A stretch of 45,824 nt of DNA from contig CAAGEG010000101.1 in NCBI GenBank assembly GCA_900768785.1, positions 1 to 45,824 on the forward strand, given 5' to 3'. Below the pieces are notes generated by a model. The model worked only from the letters and a program-made list of their open reading frames with translations, made no database searches and had not been told where the DNA came from. This document shows, one piece after another, positions 25,104 to 35,200 of this stretch. Position 1 is the stretch's first letter; every line of letters begins with the position of its first letter. Source of the DNA: an uncultured Prevotella sp. (GTDB lineage: Bacteria; Bacteroidota; Bacteroidia; Bacteroidales; Bacteroidaceae). Position numbers and translations under genes: made by a program.

Positions 25104-26525
25104 TTAGAACAAAGCGGGTACATGACAAGCGTTTGGAGCACGTATTCTGATTGCTTTAGATATGGTCGGAGCAATCCTATCTATACTTACAGGCTCATGT
25201 GTCTCTTGTTTTTTGCAGTCTGTTCCATAAAAAATAATAGGGAAAGATACAATACTTTCTCTTGATGAATATTGTTGTCCGTTGTCTTCATTAAGCAGTT
25301 TCCAACCCGGTGTAAGCTCAATTATCAAGTCTCCACAATTGTTTGCGTTATACCAGTTGCGCAGTCTTGAACCTCCGTTATCGCCTGAAAATAGCAAATC
25401 TTTGGTTGTTAGAACATTTTTTACCCCTGCATTTTGAATGAGAAACGATTGTGCGCGACTCAGTATGTCAGTCATACTGATGCGTTTTATCTCTATTCGC
25501 TTTAGGTCCAGGAATATTTGGTTGTAGAAACAGCTCTCTATGTATTTGTCTTGTCCGTATATGGCACTAAGGTACATATTGAGCAGATTTGCCGTACGAT
25601 TAATATAGAATGTGCCGGAAGGTACACGATATTTTGCATAATCGGCTTCTTTGTCATCGCACAGCCCTGTTCCTGTCAAGACAAATAGTATGCTGCTTGT
25701 ACCGAAGCGGCTTTCTATCTTTGAAGTTAGCTTTTCTAACTCTTTGTCTAAACTGATATATGTATCTTGAATGAGTTGTTTTGAATTGCGAGTTTTGTTG
25801 TCTTCAGTCTTTGCATTATATGTTACGGTTAACATATCTGTTACATTATCAAGCCCCATCCCGTTGGACATGATACATTGTAAAGCCATTTCCGTAACGT
25901 TTCTGTTGTTGTTATAATTGGCAAAATCGTCTGAATACAACAGATTATATGATTCTATCCACTTGGGAATCTTTTTAAAATAATAGTCTGAAGAGCACCA
26001 TCTGCCATTGTTTTTATTAAACCAAAGTGCTCCATCTGCCGCATGACCACCACTTAAAACAGCTGATTCGCGGTCGTATGCTATGCTGTAAATTATAGCT
26101 TCTCCGTTTGTCGCAACTTTAAGTTCGTCGTTTACTGTTGTTGTAGCGATGTTTTTAGGTGAAGATTTATCATTTGTAAGCAAGCCGGACACCGTGTTGT
26201 CTTCAACACAATTCACGGGTATCAATGTTGATTTATCAAGCCACTTTTCACCGGTAATACCGTTGTAAGCCGGATATGTGCCTGTCACGAGTGAAGCTAT
26301 TGATGCTGCTTTGTCGGCGGGCGCAAAGTTGTAGTAGGCGTTATGATATACGGTGCCTTTGGCAAGCATCTTTTTAAATCCTCCCTCACCATAAAAGGGC
26401 ATAAAATCTTCTATATAGTCGCTGCGTAATTGGTCAATAGTGATGCTAACTACGATTTTTGGTAAAGCCGTAGATTGTAAAGGGATTAATCCCATAACGA
26501 GACCTATGCCGAATTTGCAGTTCAT
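25104..26525 (-). CDS. Alkaline-phosphatase-superfamily protein, probably inactive
   Basis: The 473-residue protein has a short N-terminal hydrophobic leader and a clear PafA-type fold: KIVVSITIDQLRSDYI near residue 23, AASIASLVTGTYPAYNGITGEKW, GHAADGALWFNKNNGRW and PSGTFYINR. The expected active-site residues look replaced. By my reading the nucleophile Thr after P69 is Ala70, the Lys-x-Arg pair is Asp151/Glu153, the DxxxH metal pair is Thr240/Lys244, the second DH pair is Thr286/Gly287, and the late metal His is missing. Only the first metal Asp (D31) remains. It is therefore likely a non-catalytic envelope protein. The last gene of a minus-strand pair, it starts 52 bp after the DUF4105 gene. 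Confidence 0.75.
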   Translation of the reverse strand: MNCKFGIGLVMGLIPLQSTALPKIVVSITIDQLRSDYIEDFMPFYGEGGFKKMLAKGTVYHNAYYNFAPADKAASIASLVTGTYPAYNGITGEKWLDKSTLIPVNCVEDNTVSGLLTNDKSSPKNIATTTVNDELKVATNGEAIIYSIAYDRESAVLSGGHAADGALWFNKNNGRWCSSDYYFKKIPKWIESYNLLYSDDFANYNNNRNVTEMALQCIMSNGMGLDNVTDMLTVTYNAKTEDNKTRNSKQLIQDTYISLDKELEKLTSKIESRFGTSSILFVLTGTGLCDDKEADYAKYRVPSGTFYINRTANLLNMYLSAIYGQDKYIESCFYNQIFLDLKRIEIKRISMTDILSRAQSFLIQNAGVKNVLTTKDLLFSGDNGGSRLRNWYNANNCGDLIIELTPGWKLLNEDNGQQYSSRESIVSFPIIFYGTDCKKQETHEPVSIDRIAPTISKAIRIRAPNACHVPALF

Positions 26526-26577
26526 GGAAGTTCTATTTATATGGTTTATTATTTGTGTATGTTGTTTTTGATATTGC

Positions 26578-27804
26578 TTAAGATTTTATATTTATATATT
26601 TACGTTCTGTCGCAATGTTACTCAATACTCTTATCAGCAAAGATAATGCCAAAATATACATTCCTTCAGCATAATTTTGTATAATACCGGCTATGAAGAA
26701 CAGAATTATAAAGATTAAAGCTGCTGTCCAGAATTTGCATTTTTCTTTGTTTCGTGCTTTTTTAATGACATGCCATATAAAGAACAATGGGATAGGATTG
26801 AGTAGTATTAGTTGCAAGTTTGCATTTGTTGTTGGTAGCTGAGAAAACAACATGACAAATGGAATCATGCCTGCCAATCCTACTAAGGTCATCATAATCG
26901 TGTCAAAAATCCACATTCGTTTTCTTGAAAATATTTCTATTGCCGTTAAAACTATTGTAAAAGCAAATAATATCCATGCACATTCTGACGGTCTTAACGG
27001 GAATGCTTTCTTGCATGTATGCTTTTCGGCAATTACAGGCATCGTTGTTCGGGCTACCAAAGGGCGACTTTTCCCGTTGCTATCTATAATTTTTGCCTTG
27101 CTGAAATCGTTCATCAGATTTATTGGAAGGAACTGTTGGCTTTCTATGTCGGTGTTTTTGTCTGACTTAAAGCCTAAAAGCAGGTCGTTGCCAAATCGTG
27201 CCCATGCCGACTCTTCGTTGTATTCATGTATCAACTCTCTGTATGAAGGGTAAACTCTTTGTGTATCAATATATTCAACTGTTCCGTTTAAGTTTTCTGT
27301 TAATATGTTTCTTGCTCTTGTTGTACAGTTGTCATAAAAATAATTATATCTATAGACCCTGTTTTCAGGCAAGAAATTTTTGTTAAGAGCCGATATTATT
27401 GCTTGTTTCTCCTTGTTTGTCAGGTTTAGAGTCTGTTGTATTACGGTGCGATTTTCCCTGATATATTCTTCGCAAAATATAGAAAATGGTATTATTCCCA
27501 TTTCGTAGTCTGTCATTCCTAATACAAATCTTGGTACGAAAAATGGTTTGTCAAAAGAGAAAACACCATAGTTGATAGCCAAATCAATACCTTTGGAATG
27601 GTCTTTATATCTTATGGCGGTGTGACCATATAGACTATAGACCTCATCACCGGGGTAACATGTCAGCAAACTTATTTCTATGCTGTCATTACTCTCGGTT
27701 ACTGACATGTTGTCAGCATGGATACAAGTCGATTTTATCGATAAAAAGACTAATAGTATAAGGTGTATTGAATATTTCACGTTGCAAAGATATACTTTAT
27801 TCAT
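26578..27804 (-). CDS. DUF4105 (Lnb N-terminal-like) membrane protein
   Basis: The start is uncertain. ATG at 27804 gives 408 residues; GTG at 27780 gives a cleaner signal peptide (KYSIHLILLVFLSIKSTCIHA). A longer in-frame reading to 27879 would overlap coaX. The periplasmic DUF4105 domain (about residues 45-210) contains ISLLTCYPGDEVYSLYGHTA and YNYFYDNCTTRARNIL, with conserved His and Cys residues suggesting a thiol-dependent hydrolase fold. Four or five membrane helices follow from about residue 280. Function is unknown; related domains sit on lacto-N-biosidases. A divergent promoter region separates it from coaX. Confidence 0.8.
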   Translation of the reverse strand: MNKVYLCNVKYSIHLILLVFLSIKSTCIHADNMSVTESNDSIEISLLTCYPGDEVYSLYGHTAIRYKDHSKGIDLAINYGVFSFDKPFFVPRFVLGMTDYEMGIIPFSIFCEEYIRENRTVIQQTLNLTNKEKQAIISALNKNFLPENRVYRYNYFYDNCTTRARNILTENLNGTVEYIDTQRVYPSYRELIHEYNEESAWARFGNDLLLGFKSDKNTDIESQQFLPINLMNDFSKAKIIDSNGKSRPLVARTTMPVIAEKHTCKKAFPLRPSECAWILFAFTIVLTAIEIFSRKRMWIFDTIMMTLVGLAGMIPFVMLFSQLPTTNANLQLILLNPIPLFFIWHVIKKARNKEKCKFWTAALIFIILFFIAGIIQNYAEGMYILALSLLIRVLSNIATERKYINIKS

Positions 27805-27822
27805 TAAAAAAATATATCTTTG
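27785..27822. promoter_or_regulatory. Divergent, palindromic promoter pair between DUF4105 gene and coaX
   Basis: TATCTTTG occurs on the plus strand at 27815-27822 and on the minus strand at 27792-27785. The surrounding GCAAAGATATA and TATATCTTTGC form a perfect 11-bp inverted repeat. Each -7 element points to its own gene. Neither has a good -33 TTTG. The minus promoter would begin transcription at or very near the GTG at 27780. Confidence 0.6.
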
Positions 27823-27848
27823 CAGCAAAATTTCAAATACTAAAAAGG

Positions 27849-28574
27849 GTGAACCTTGTAATAGATATTGGCAATACATGTGCTAAACTCGTGGTTTTTG
27901 ATGGTTATAACGTAGTTGAAGAAGTGCGAGTGGATAAAGGAGAATGGTTTCTTCTTGAAGATTTGTGTAGCCGTTATGCTTTTACAAAAGGTATTTGTTC
28001 AACTGTTGCCGGTATAGATAAAGATGCCGAGCACATAATGTCGTCTTTGCCGTTTGATATTATGTTTTTTGAGAGTGGCAAAACACCCGTTCCGGTTGTA
28101 TCTTCTTATAAGACGCCTCTTACACTTGGCGCAGATCGTCTTGCTGCTGTGGTTGGTGCCAATTGGTTGCAACCTGACGCAGATGTTCTTGTTATTGATA
28201 TCGGAACTTGCATTACATTTGATTTTATTAATGCAGCCGGTGTTTACGAGGGCGGAAACATTTCTCTGGGACCAACAATGCGCTTGCGCGCTCTTCATGA
28301 GTTTACGGCTCGTCTTCCTCTTGTAGAGAGAAAGGGTGAGACAACGTTACTCGGGCAGACCACAGAAACGTCAATAAGGAATGGTGTTGTGTTTGGAATT
28401 AAGTATGAGATTGAGGGTTACATAAAGCAAATGCTTGAAAAACATCCGCGTCTTTTTGTTTATTTAACGGGTGGAGTACATATGGACTTGCATTTTTCCG
28501 AAAGAATACATATCTTTGCAAACAATTTTATAGTCCCTATCGGACTAAACAGAATATTAGAATATAACCAATGA
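27849..28574 (+). CDS. coaX: Type III pantothenate kinase CoaX
   Basis: I place the start at the GTG at 27849 because the family begins with NLVIDIGNTCAKLVVFDG; this gives 241 residues. Upstream in-frame codons lie in the promoter. Further motifs are the pantothenate-site region TLGADRLAAVVGA, the second phosphate motif LVIDIGTCITFDF, GGNISLGPTMRLRALHEFTARLP and a final LTGG. The enzyme phosphorylates pantothenate, the first step of CoA synthesis. It heads the coaX, beta-barrel protein, lptC, CNNM/CBS run and overlaps the next gene by 4 bp (ATGA). Confidence 0.93.
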   Translation: MNLVIDIGNTCAKLVVFDGYNVVEEVRVDKGEWFLLEDLCSRYAFTKGICSTVAGIDKDAEHIMSSLPFDIMFFESGKTPVPVVSSYKTPLTLGADRLAAVVGANWLQPDADVLVIDIGTCITFDFINAAGVYEGGNISLGPTMRLRALHEFTARLPLVERKGETTLLGQTTETSIRNGVVFGIKYEIEGYIKQMLEKHPRLFVYLTGGVHMDLHFSERIHIFANNFIVPIGLNRILEYNQ

Positions 28575-29872
28575 GCCTTTATAAAAGATTATTTTTTGTA
28601 ATCATAGCCGTTGCTTTCTCGGCATTGTCTTTTGCACAAAGTGGTACAAATTCCCCTTATAGCCAATATGGCTTAGGTCAACTGAGTGAGCAATCAAGTG
28701 GTTTTAATCGCGGAATGAATGGTTTGGGACTTGGATTTAGGGAACATAACCAAATAAACCATATCAATCCGGCATCTTATTCGGCATTAGACTCACTCAC
28801 ATTTATATTTGATGTTGCGATGTCCGGGCAAGTAACCAACTTTAAAGAGGGCAATCGCAAGATTAATGCTAATAATGCCGACTTTGAATATGCTGTTGCA
28901 GGATTCAGAGCCTTTAAGCACGTGGGTGTCAGCTTTGGTATTATTCCTTTCACAAACGTAGGTTACAATTATTCTTCTGAGGGTTATCTTAATGGAGATA
29001 GAAGCAACACATATACAAACACTTATACCGGTAGTGGCGGTTTGCATCAGATTTATCTTGGTGCGGGTTGGGAGATGATGAAAGGATTGTCTTTAGGTGC
29101 CAATATCTCATATCTTTGGGGTACTATTGACCGTTCTGTCATCAACAGCTATAGTGATGTTTATGTTAATACATTGTCAAAATATTACAAAGCTACGGCA
29201 AACAGCTATAAGATTGATTTAGGTTTGCAGTACACTTTGAATGTTGACAAGAAGAATGCAATGACTTTTGGTCTTACATGGGGGCTTGGTCACAAGTTGA
29301 GTTCAACGCCTGAGTGCTTGGTAATATCTAACAATCCTTCTACGGGTGTGACAGATACAACATCTTATTCTGTGAAAAACGGATTGGAAATACCTATGAC
29401 GCTTGGAATGGGTGTTATGTGGAACCATAATGAAAAACTGAAATTGGGTACTGATTTCTCTTTCCAAAAGTGGGGGAGTGTGAAACATCCGGTTTATAAA
29501 GTGGATAACAATCAGCCTTCTTATCAGCTTTCAGACAATTATTATTCAGATCGCTACAAAGTTACCGTTGGTGGAGAGTTTTGTAATAATGCAATGGGAC
29601 GTCGTTTCTTAGATCGTATTCGTTTCAGAGCAGGTGCTTCTTATGCCACATCTTACTTAAAGATTAATGGCAACGATGGTCCTAAGGAGTTAAGCGTAAG
29701 TGCCGGATTTGGTATACCAATTATAAATAGTTATAACAATCGTTCTATTCTTAACATTTCTGGCCAATGGGTGCATGCCGCAGCTAAGGGAATGCTTACC
29801 GAAAACACTTTCCGCATAAATGTAGGTATTACGTTCAATGAACGTTGGTTTATGAAATGGAAGTTTGAATAA
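28571..29872 (+). CDS. Outer-membrane beta-barrel protein, unknown function
   Basis: The 433-residue protein has a signal peptide (YKRLFFVIIAVAFSALSFAQ, cleavage near residue 22) and then SPYSQYGLGQLSEQ. This opening is typical of a Bacteroidetes barrel protein found between coaX and lptC. The rest is rich in alternating aromatic/polar strands and ends in NVGITFNERWFMKWKFE, with an aromatic C-terminus suited to barrel insertion. It resembles the PorV/FadL-like class loosely. The position beside lptC suggests an envelope role, but none can be assigned. Confidence 0.8.
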   Translation: MSLYKRLFFVIIAVAFSALSFAQSGTNSPYSQYGLGQLSEQSSGFNRGMNGLGLGFREHNQINHINPASYSALDSLTFIFDVAMSGQVTNFKEGNRKINANNADFEYAVAGFRAFKHVGVSFGIIPFTNVGYNYSSEGYLNGDRSNTYTNTYTGSGGLHQIYLGAGWEMMKGLSLGANISYLWGTIDRSVINSYSDVYVNTLSKYYKATANSYKIDLGLQYTLNVDKKNAMTFGLTWGLGHKLSSTPECLVISNNPSTGVTDTTSYSVKNGLEIPMTLGMGVMWNHNEKLKLGTDFSFQKWGSVKHPVYKVDNNQPSYQLSDNYYSDRYKVTVGGEFCNNAMGRRFLDRIRFRAGASYATSYLKINGNDGPKELSVSAGFGIPIINSYNNRSILNISGQWVHAAAKGMLTENTFRINVGITFNERWFMKWKFE

Positions 29873-29943
29873 TTATCTTTATCGTGTCACCATTAACAAT
29901 ATATATACCGGCATTAATCCGTCAACGTGTTCAAAGTTGGCGG

Positions 29944-30633
29944 ATGTTGTTGTTTCATAACGCTTTTTGTCGCAAGCATGTAGCGCAGATTACAATCCCG
30001 ACTATTGTTGCAATGTTGGGCATTAGCATGTTTTTGGGCTCTTGCCAAGAAGAAATCAAGCACACGGCACCTGCTATTTACCCTCGTGATTCGGTTTCTG
30101 TAATGACTACTTATGGTGTTAACACACTTATTTCCGATTCCGGAATGATAAAATATCGCATAGTTACCGAGAAATGGGAAATCAATCAGGTGCGCAATCC
30201 GTCAAGGTGGATATTTGAAAAAGGGCTTTTCCTTGAGCAGTTTGACGAAAAATTTCATGTCGAAGCATATATACAATGTGACACGGCTTATTATTATGAC
30301 CAGCAGAAACTATGGGAACTGCGTGGCAGAGTAAGGGTTCGTACTGTCGATGGCATGCGTTTTGCAAGTGAAGAACTGTTTTGGAACCAAGACAGACATG
30401 AACTTTATAGCAATTGTTTCTCGCGTCTTGTGACTCCGGATAGGGAGATGCAGGGTAATTGGTTTAGGAGTGATGAACGTCTGACACGATATACCATATC
30501 CAATTCTAAGGGTTCGTTTGAGAAAGGTAAGATGGGTAATAGTGACAACGACTCTATTCTATCAGCGCCGGATACGTTGAAAGCACGCAAAAGACTGCCG
30601 GTTACACCTCATTCGAAGACCGTTAGTCGTTAA
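29944..30633 (+). CDS. lptC: LPS export protein LptC
   Basis: I take ATG 29944 as the start (229 residues): it puts the hydrophobic ITIPTIVAMLGISMFLGSC nearer the N-terminus. The GTG at 29884 would add 20 residues and is closer to the upstream stop. The Cys in LGSC may be a lipobox. The periplasmic part has the LptC/OstA jellyroll strands: TYGVNTLISDSGMIKYRI, WIFEKGLFLEQFDE, YYYDQQKLWELRGRVRVRT and ASEELFWNQ. LptC links the LptB2FG complex to the periplasmic LptA bridge that carries LPS outward. Confidence 0.88.
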   Translation: MLLFHNAFCRKHVAQITIPTIVAMLGISMFLGSCQEEIKHTAPAIYPRDSVSVMTTYGVNTLISDSGMIKYRIVTEKWEINQVRNPSRWIFEKGLFLEQFDEKFHVEAYIQCDTAYYYDQQKLWELRGRVRVRTVDGMRFASEELFWNQDRHELYSNCFSRLVTPDREMQGNWFRSDERLTRYTISNSKGSFEKGKMGNSDNDSILSAPDTLKARKRLPVTPHSKTVSR

Positions 30634-30713
30634 AAATGAACTTGTTGTCAGGTTTAAAATAGATATAATGTGAGTTTACACTCAATATTTTTGTTGTCCG
30701 TAGAAATATATAA

Positions 30714-31988
30714 ATGGAACAGATAGACTCTTCGCTAATAGCGGAAATAATTGTAACGTTGCTTTTTTCAGCATTCTTCTCAGGCATGGAGATAGCTTTT
30801 GTCTCCGGCAATAGGATGATGCTTGAGATGGACAAAGACCGTTTGGGAATAAGAAAGAAGATAATAGATATCTTTTATGCCCATTCCAACAATTTTGTAA
30901 GCACACTTCTCGTAGGCAACAATATTGCTCTCGTTATCTATGGAATACTTATAGCAAAGCTTTTTGACAATACTATATTCCGTAATATGGATGCCGGCTT
31001 TACCGTACCGGCAGATACAATAATCTCAACTCTTATAGTGCTTTTTACGGGAGAGTTCCTTCCAAAGGTAATATCAAAGAGTAACCCCAATAAAATGCTT
31101 ACCTTCTTTGCCGTTCCTACTTTGATTTTATATATCATCTTGTGGCCTTTGGCAAGATTTACAACGATGTTGTCGCATCTTATTCTGCGTTTAACGGGTG
31201 TCAAGATAGAGAAAGACACACTTGATAACGAATTTTCAAAAGTTGATCTTGACTACCTGGTACAATCAAGTATAGATAACGCAACAGCCGATAGCGATAT
31301 TCGTGACGAGGTAAAGATATTTCAGAATGCTCTTGACTTCTCTGACGTTAAGGTAAGAGACTGTATGGTGCCCAGAACAGAGATATGTGCTGTTAGCGAA
31401 GACTGTAAACTCTCAGAGCTAAAAAGCACTTTCATAGAGAGCGGAAAGTCAAAGATTGTGGTTTACAAGGAAGATATAGACCACATTATTGGCTATATAC
31501 ATTCATCGGAAATGTTTGATAGGTCGGCAGAGTGGCGCAGTCGTGTAAGAAATATGCCGTTTGTACCGGAGACAATGTCGGCAAATAGAATGATGCAAAT
31601 ATTCATGCAGCAAAAGAAAACACTTGCTGTAGTTGTTGACGAATTCGGAGGTACAAGTGGAATAGTGTCGCTTGAAGACCTTGTTGAAGAGATTTTCGGA
31701 GATATAGAAGACGAACATGACAACTCTAACTATATTGCCGTGAAAACCGGAGATAATGAATACGTATTGTCTGCAAGGCTTGAGATTGACAAAATTAATG
31801 AGATGTTTGGATTGGAACTGCCCGAAAGCGAAGACTATATGACTTTGGGCGGTCTCATCTTGCATGAATATCAATCGTTCCCAAAGCTAAACGAGGTGAT
31901 AAAAATAGGGCGTTGGGACTTTAAAATCATAAAGAATACAGCCACAAAAATAGAAATGGTAAAACTCTCGTTAAGAGAGAAACAATGA
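30714..31988 (+). CDS. CNNM/CBS-domain transporter-like protein (HlyC/CorC/GldE family)
   Basis: The 424-residue protein has an N-terminal DUF21/CNNM membrane domain with four hydrophobic segments (about residues 8-150, including FFSGMEIAFVSGNR). A pair of CBS domains follows (VRDCMVPRTEICAV at about 215; FVPETMSANRMMQIF and VVDEFGGTSGIVSLEDLVEEIFGDIEDE at about 280-345). It ends with the CorC/HlyC C-terminal domain (about 350-424, LSARLEIDKINEMFGL). Members are linked to Mg2+ or other ion transport, and GldE of gliding bacteria belongs here. It is last in the coaX cluster. Confidence 0.9.
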   Translation: MEQIDSSLIAEIIVTLLFSAFFSGMEIAFVSGNRMMLEMDKDRLGIRKKIIDIFYAHSNNFVSTLLVGNNIALVIYGILIAKLFDNTIFRNMDAGFTVPADTIISTLIVLFTGEFLPKVISKSNPNKMLTFFAVPTLILYIILWPLARFTTMLSHLILRLTGVKIEKDTLDNEFSKVDLDYLVQSSIDNATADSDIRDEVKIFQNALDFSDVKVRDCMVPRTEICAVSEDCKLSELKSTFIESGKSKIVVYKEDIDHIIGYIHSSEMFDRSAEWRSRVRNMPFVPETMSANRMMQIFMQQKKTLAVVVDEFGGTSGIVSLEDLVEEIFGDIEDEHDNSNYIAVKTGDNEYVLSARLEIDKINEMFGLELPESEDYMTLGGLILHEYQSFPKLNEVIKIGRWDFKIIKNTATKIEMVKLSLREKQ

Positions 31989-32067
31989 ACAATAGCTTTG
32001 TTTGCTCTTGTAAACATCCCTTTTCTTCATGTCCCAACTCTGTCGCCATTAATTCCAACTATGTCAT

Positions 32068-32199
32068 TAATATAGCATAAGTATGGTGTTTCCGCATCAT
32101 AAGTATGGTGTTTCCGCATCGTAAGTATGGTGTTTCCGCATCATAAGTATGGTGTTTTCGCATCATAAGTATGGTATTTACGCATCATAAGTATGGTGT
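32068..32199. repeat. 22-bp tandem repeat array, locus 2
   Basis: Six units of exactly 22 bp (32068, 32090, 32112, 32134, 32156, 32178) share the core TAAGTATGGTGT, the same core as at 15615-15724. The hexamer before the core is CGCATC here and GATGCG at the other locus, which are reverse complements. The array sits in the 307-bp gap between two convergent genes. About 40 bp before it, a weak 21-bp repeat (AACTnTGTC at 32015-32070) may be a decayed extension. Confidence 0.9.
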
Positions 32200-32231
32200 T
32201 TGGAAATCAAAAAGCGTTGTGTAATACCCAA

Positions 32232-32270
32232 TAATAAAGGCAGCCTGTATGATGCAGACTGCCTTTATTA
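32232..32270. terminator. Bidirectional terminator between the CBS gene and the pectate lyase gene
   Basis: The 16-base arms, TAATAAAGGCAG-C-CTG and its complement with one mismatch, enclose a 7-base loop. A/T runs flank both ends, so it can serve both convergent genes. Confidence 0.85.
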
Positions 32271-32295
32271 TAAATAAGAGTTATGTTATTATGGG

Positions 32296-35200
32296 TTACT
32301 TACCAATAAACTTCTTTCCATTTACTATATAGATTTGACCCTTTACAGGTGCAACAATACGGCGACCCTGTATGTCATACAAAGCAGAGTTGTTAGTATT
32401 ATTGTCTGTTTCAATTTCATTGATGCCTGTTCCGTTATTCTTTTCAAAGATTATAAGGAAGAGATTCATAGTGTCACCCTTTGTTAAAGTATAGGTTGTT
32501 CCTGCTGTACCATTGAAAGAATACATGCCATTTGTATCAGTTGTGTAAGTTGTATTATCCAACTTTAATCTCTTACTTACATCAGTTGTTCCGAAGACGA
32601 GTGTAATCTTGCAATCTGCCATAGGTGTAATAGCGATGTTTGTACTGCTCTCCATCTTAACACAGTCAGAGTATTCTTGTCCGTTGTAAGTTACTGTTCC
32701 TTTTGAGTTAGAATAATTGCCGGTAACAACAACGTTAGACATTGACGGGCTCTTTGTAGAAGCGTTAAATGAACATATCTCTGTGCCTGACATTTCCTTT
32801 GTCACTACGACACTGACAGATAGTTTGGCACCCTTTACTTCTGCTGTTCCTGCGTCAGTAATTGTTATTGTGGCTGTTCCTGCGGCAACTGCGGTAATAA
32901 GACCACTCTCACTTACGGTCGCTACGCTTGTGTTGCTTGACTGATATGTTACTGCTCCGGCAGCACCGGTCGTTGTAATTTGTGATGTTTCGCCCTCTTT
33001 CGTTGTCACGCTTGCGTTAGATGTAAGAGTGAATGATGATGCTGCGCGTGGGTCAGATACAGTTATAGAGATTACAGCACTACCTGATTTTATAGTTTCT
33101 GTACCTGCTTGTGATATGATAATGCTTGTTGTGCCCTCTGCAACTGCTGTTACTGTGCCATCTGAAGCTACTGTTGCAACGTTTCTGTTGCTTGATGTGA
33201 ATGTGATAGCACCTGTTGATGACGTGGTAAAGTCTGTGCCTTTTGTTATAACGTATGTCTCTCCGATGTTTAGACTCTTGCTTGTCGTAACAGCTTTGAG
33301 GTCGTTGGCAGCACGAAGGTCTTCTTCTGCTTCTCCGGGTGTATAGAGTTTTAAACCGTGTATGTAAAGTGTACCATTTGAAGTGTTGGTAATACGTACA
33401 TATTTTGCATTATCGCTGAAAGCAAAAGATAATGTGTAAGTTCCTTTCTTTGAGTAGCTGTATGAATTAACCTTATTGAAGGTTACACCATCTGCAGATG
33501 TGAGGATGTCGCCTGCTGCAGAACCGGCACGAGTTATGCGTAAACTGATAGCGGAAATGAGGTCAGGACAATAGAAAGTAGCATAACCGGTAGTCTTTGT
33601 CAGCGCAATGGCTCCGACGTATGGGTCAGAGAAAGTTGCATCACTTGAAGATGAAGCAAATTTATCCGTACCATAGCTTGATGAACTATCCCATGTGATG
33701 ATGCCATCAGTATTATATTGCTTCGTCTGTGTATCGTTGTCAGCGTTAAACCAATAGAAATCACCATCTATACCTATGATATATGCTTTCTGGTCAGTAT
33801 CAACAACATCACCACCTCCCCAAGTTGGTACGTTGGTGTCTTCACCTATCTTTTGGTCTTTGCCTTTGCCGTCGCCTCCGCTTATGGTTTCTGTCGCACC
33901 ACCATTGCTGATGCTCTCACCATTAGCGAAGCCAACAAGAGTTGATTGGTAGTTTAGTAGGGCGGTTTTTAATTCTGCGATAACACCATAATTGGCGTCT
34001 TGTGTAGGATAATAGAACTCCCATTTGAAATCTCCGCCGTTTATGCGTCCTGCACCGAGACCTTCGCGACCTGTCATCTCGCCGCGACAGATGAGAGCGA
34101 CATTTTCTACAGGGTCTATTGCTGACTCCGGCACAGCTTCACGTGCAGCTGCGTCTGCAGCACTATTATATGATGTACCGCCTGTGAATGCTTTTGCTGT
34201 TACGCCTCCGTCACGTGTCGCTGTTTGAACAGCATCCCACAATCCTTCGGCTTCATTTTCTGCGCTCCAAAGCTGTACCTTTTTGGGGTTGATAAACTTA
34301 TTGTTGAAGATCTTAATTACACCACCGGCTTCGCCAGAGAATGTTCCGTCACCCTCTGCATCAGTACCTTGTTTTGAAATTAGAACAGGATATTTAGTAT
34401 TGCGGAAATAGTTGTTTTCAACAAAAGCCGAACCTCCCATTGTGCAACCAACACCATATTTCGAAACGCCATCGTAGTAGTTGTTATAACAGTGGTAGAA
34501 AGCAGTACGGATACGCGGATGACGAGAATCTGAATGGTCAAACCAGTTGTGATGATATGTCATCCAGCAATCGGTTGTTTCGCTTTTCATACCACCCAAA
34601 GAGCATTTTCCTGAATCAAAGAAATGGTTATATGAAACGGTAATATGGCTTGATTTACCTTTGATGTCCACTGTTCCGTCGCCCTTAGCTTGGTCTGCGG
34701 CACTACCTGTGCCACCATAGAAGAAATCCATATTATGTATCCAGCAGTGGTGATTATCTGTATCAAGAGAAATACAGTCATCCATACAAATCATGCTGGC
34801 AAAGTTGCGCATCTCAAACGAGTTTGCATTGCGTACGAGAAAACCGAAACCATGTACGGTTGCATCGTTTCCTATACCCTCAATAGTAATATTCATTGGT
34901 ATGCTTCCGTTCTTTCCTTTAACCTGAAGCCCTTCTGCTGAAGACCCTATAGCATCAAGGTCAGCTTTTTTTACTGTTCCGATGATTCGTATTGCGAGCG
35001 GACGTGTTTCCTTGCCTTTTTCAAAAGCGGCGAGAATAGCCTGCAAACCTGTATATTCTACATCACTGTCACCCATAACATAGCATTTTACCGTCTTTGC
35101 ATTGTTTGCTGTGACATATATGATGCGTGCGTTGTCTTTTAGAGTACCGTCATTCTTATATGCTCCGATGCCGTTAGGCATTCCTACATGCGCAAAACCG

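Noticed and set aside
27804..27879. Longer N-terminus for the DUF4105 protein
   Set aside because: The added residues overlap the coaX start and promoter and would bury the signal peptide.
32068..32199. CRISPR array or coding repeat
   Set aside because: No spacers are present and no open frame of useful length crosses the array; it lies between convergent genes.
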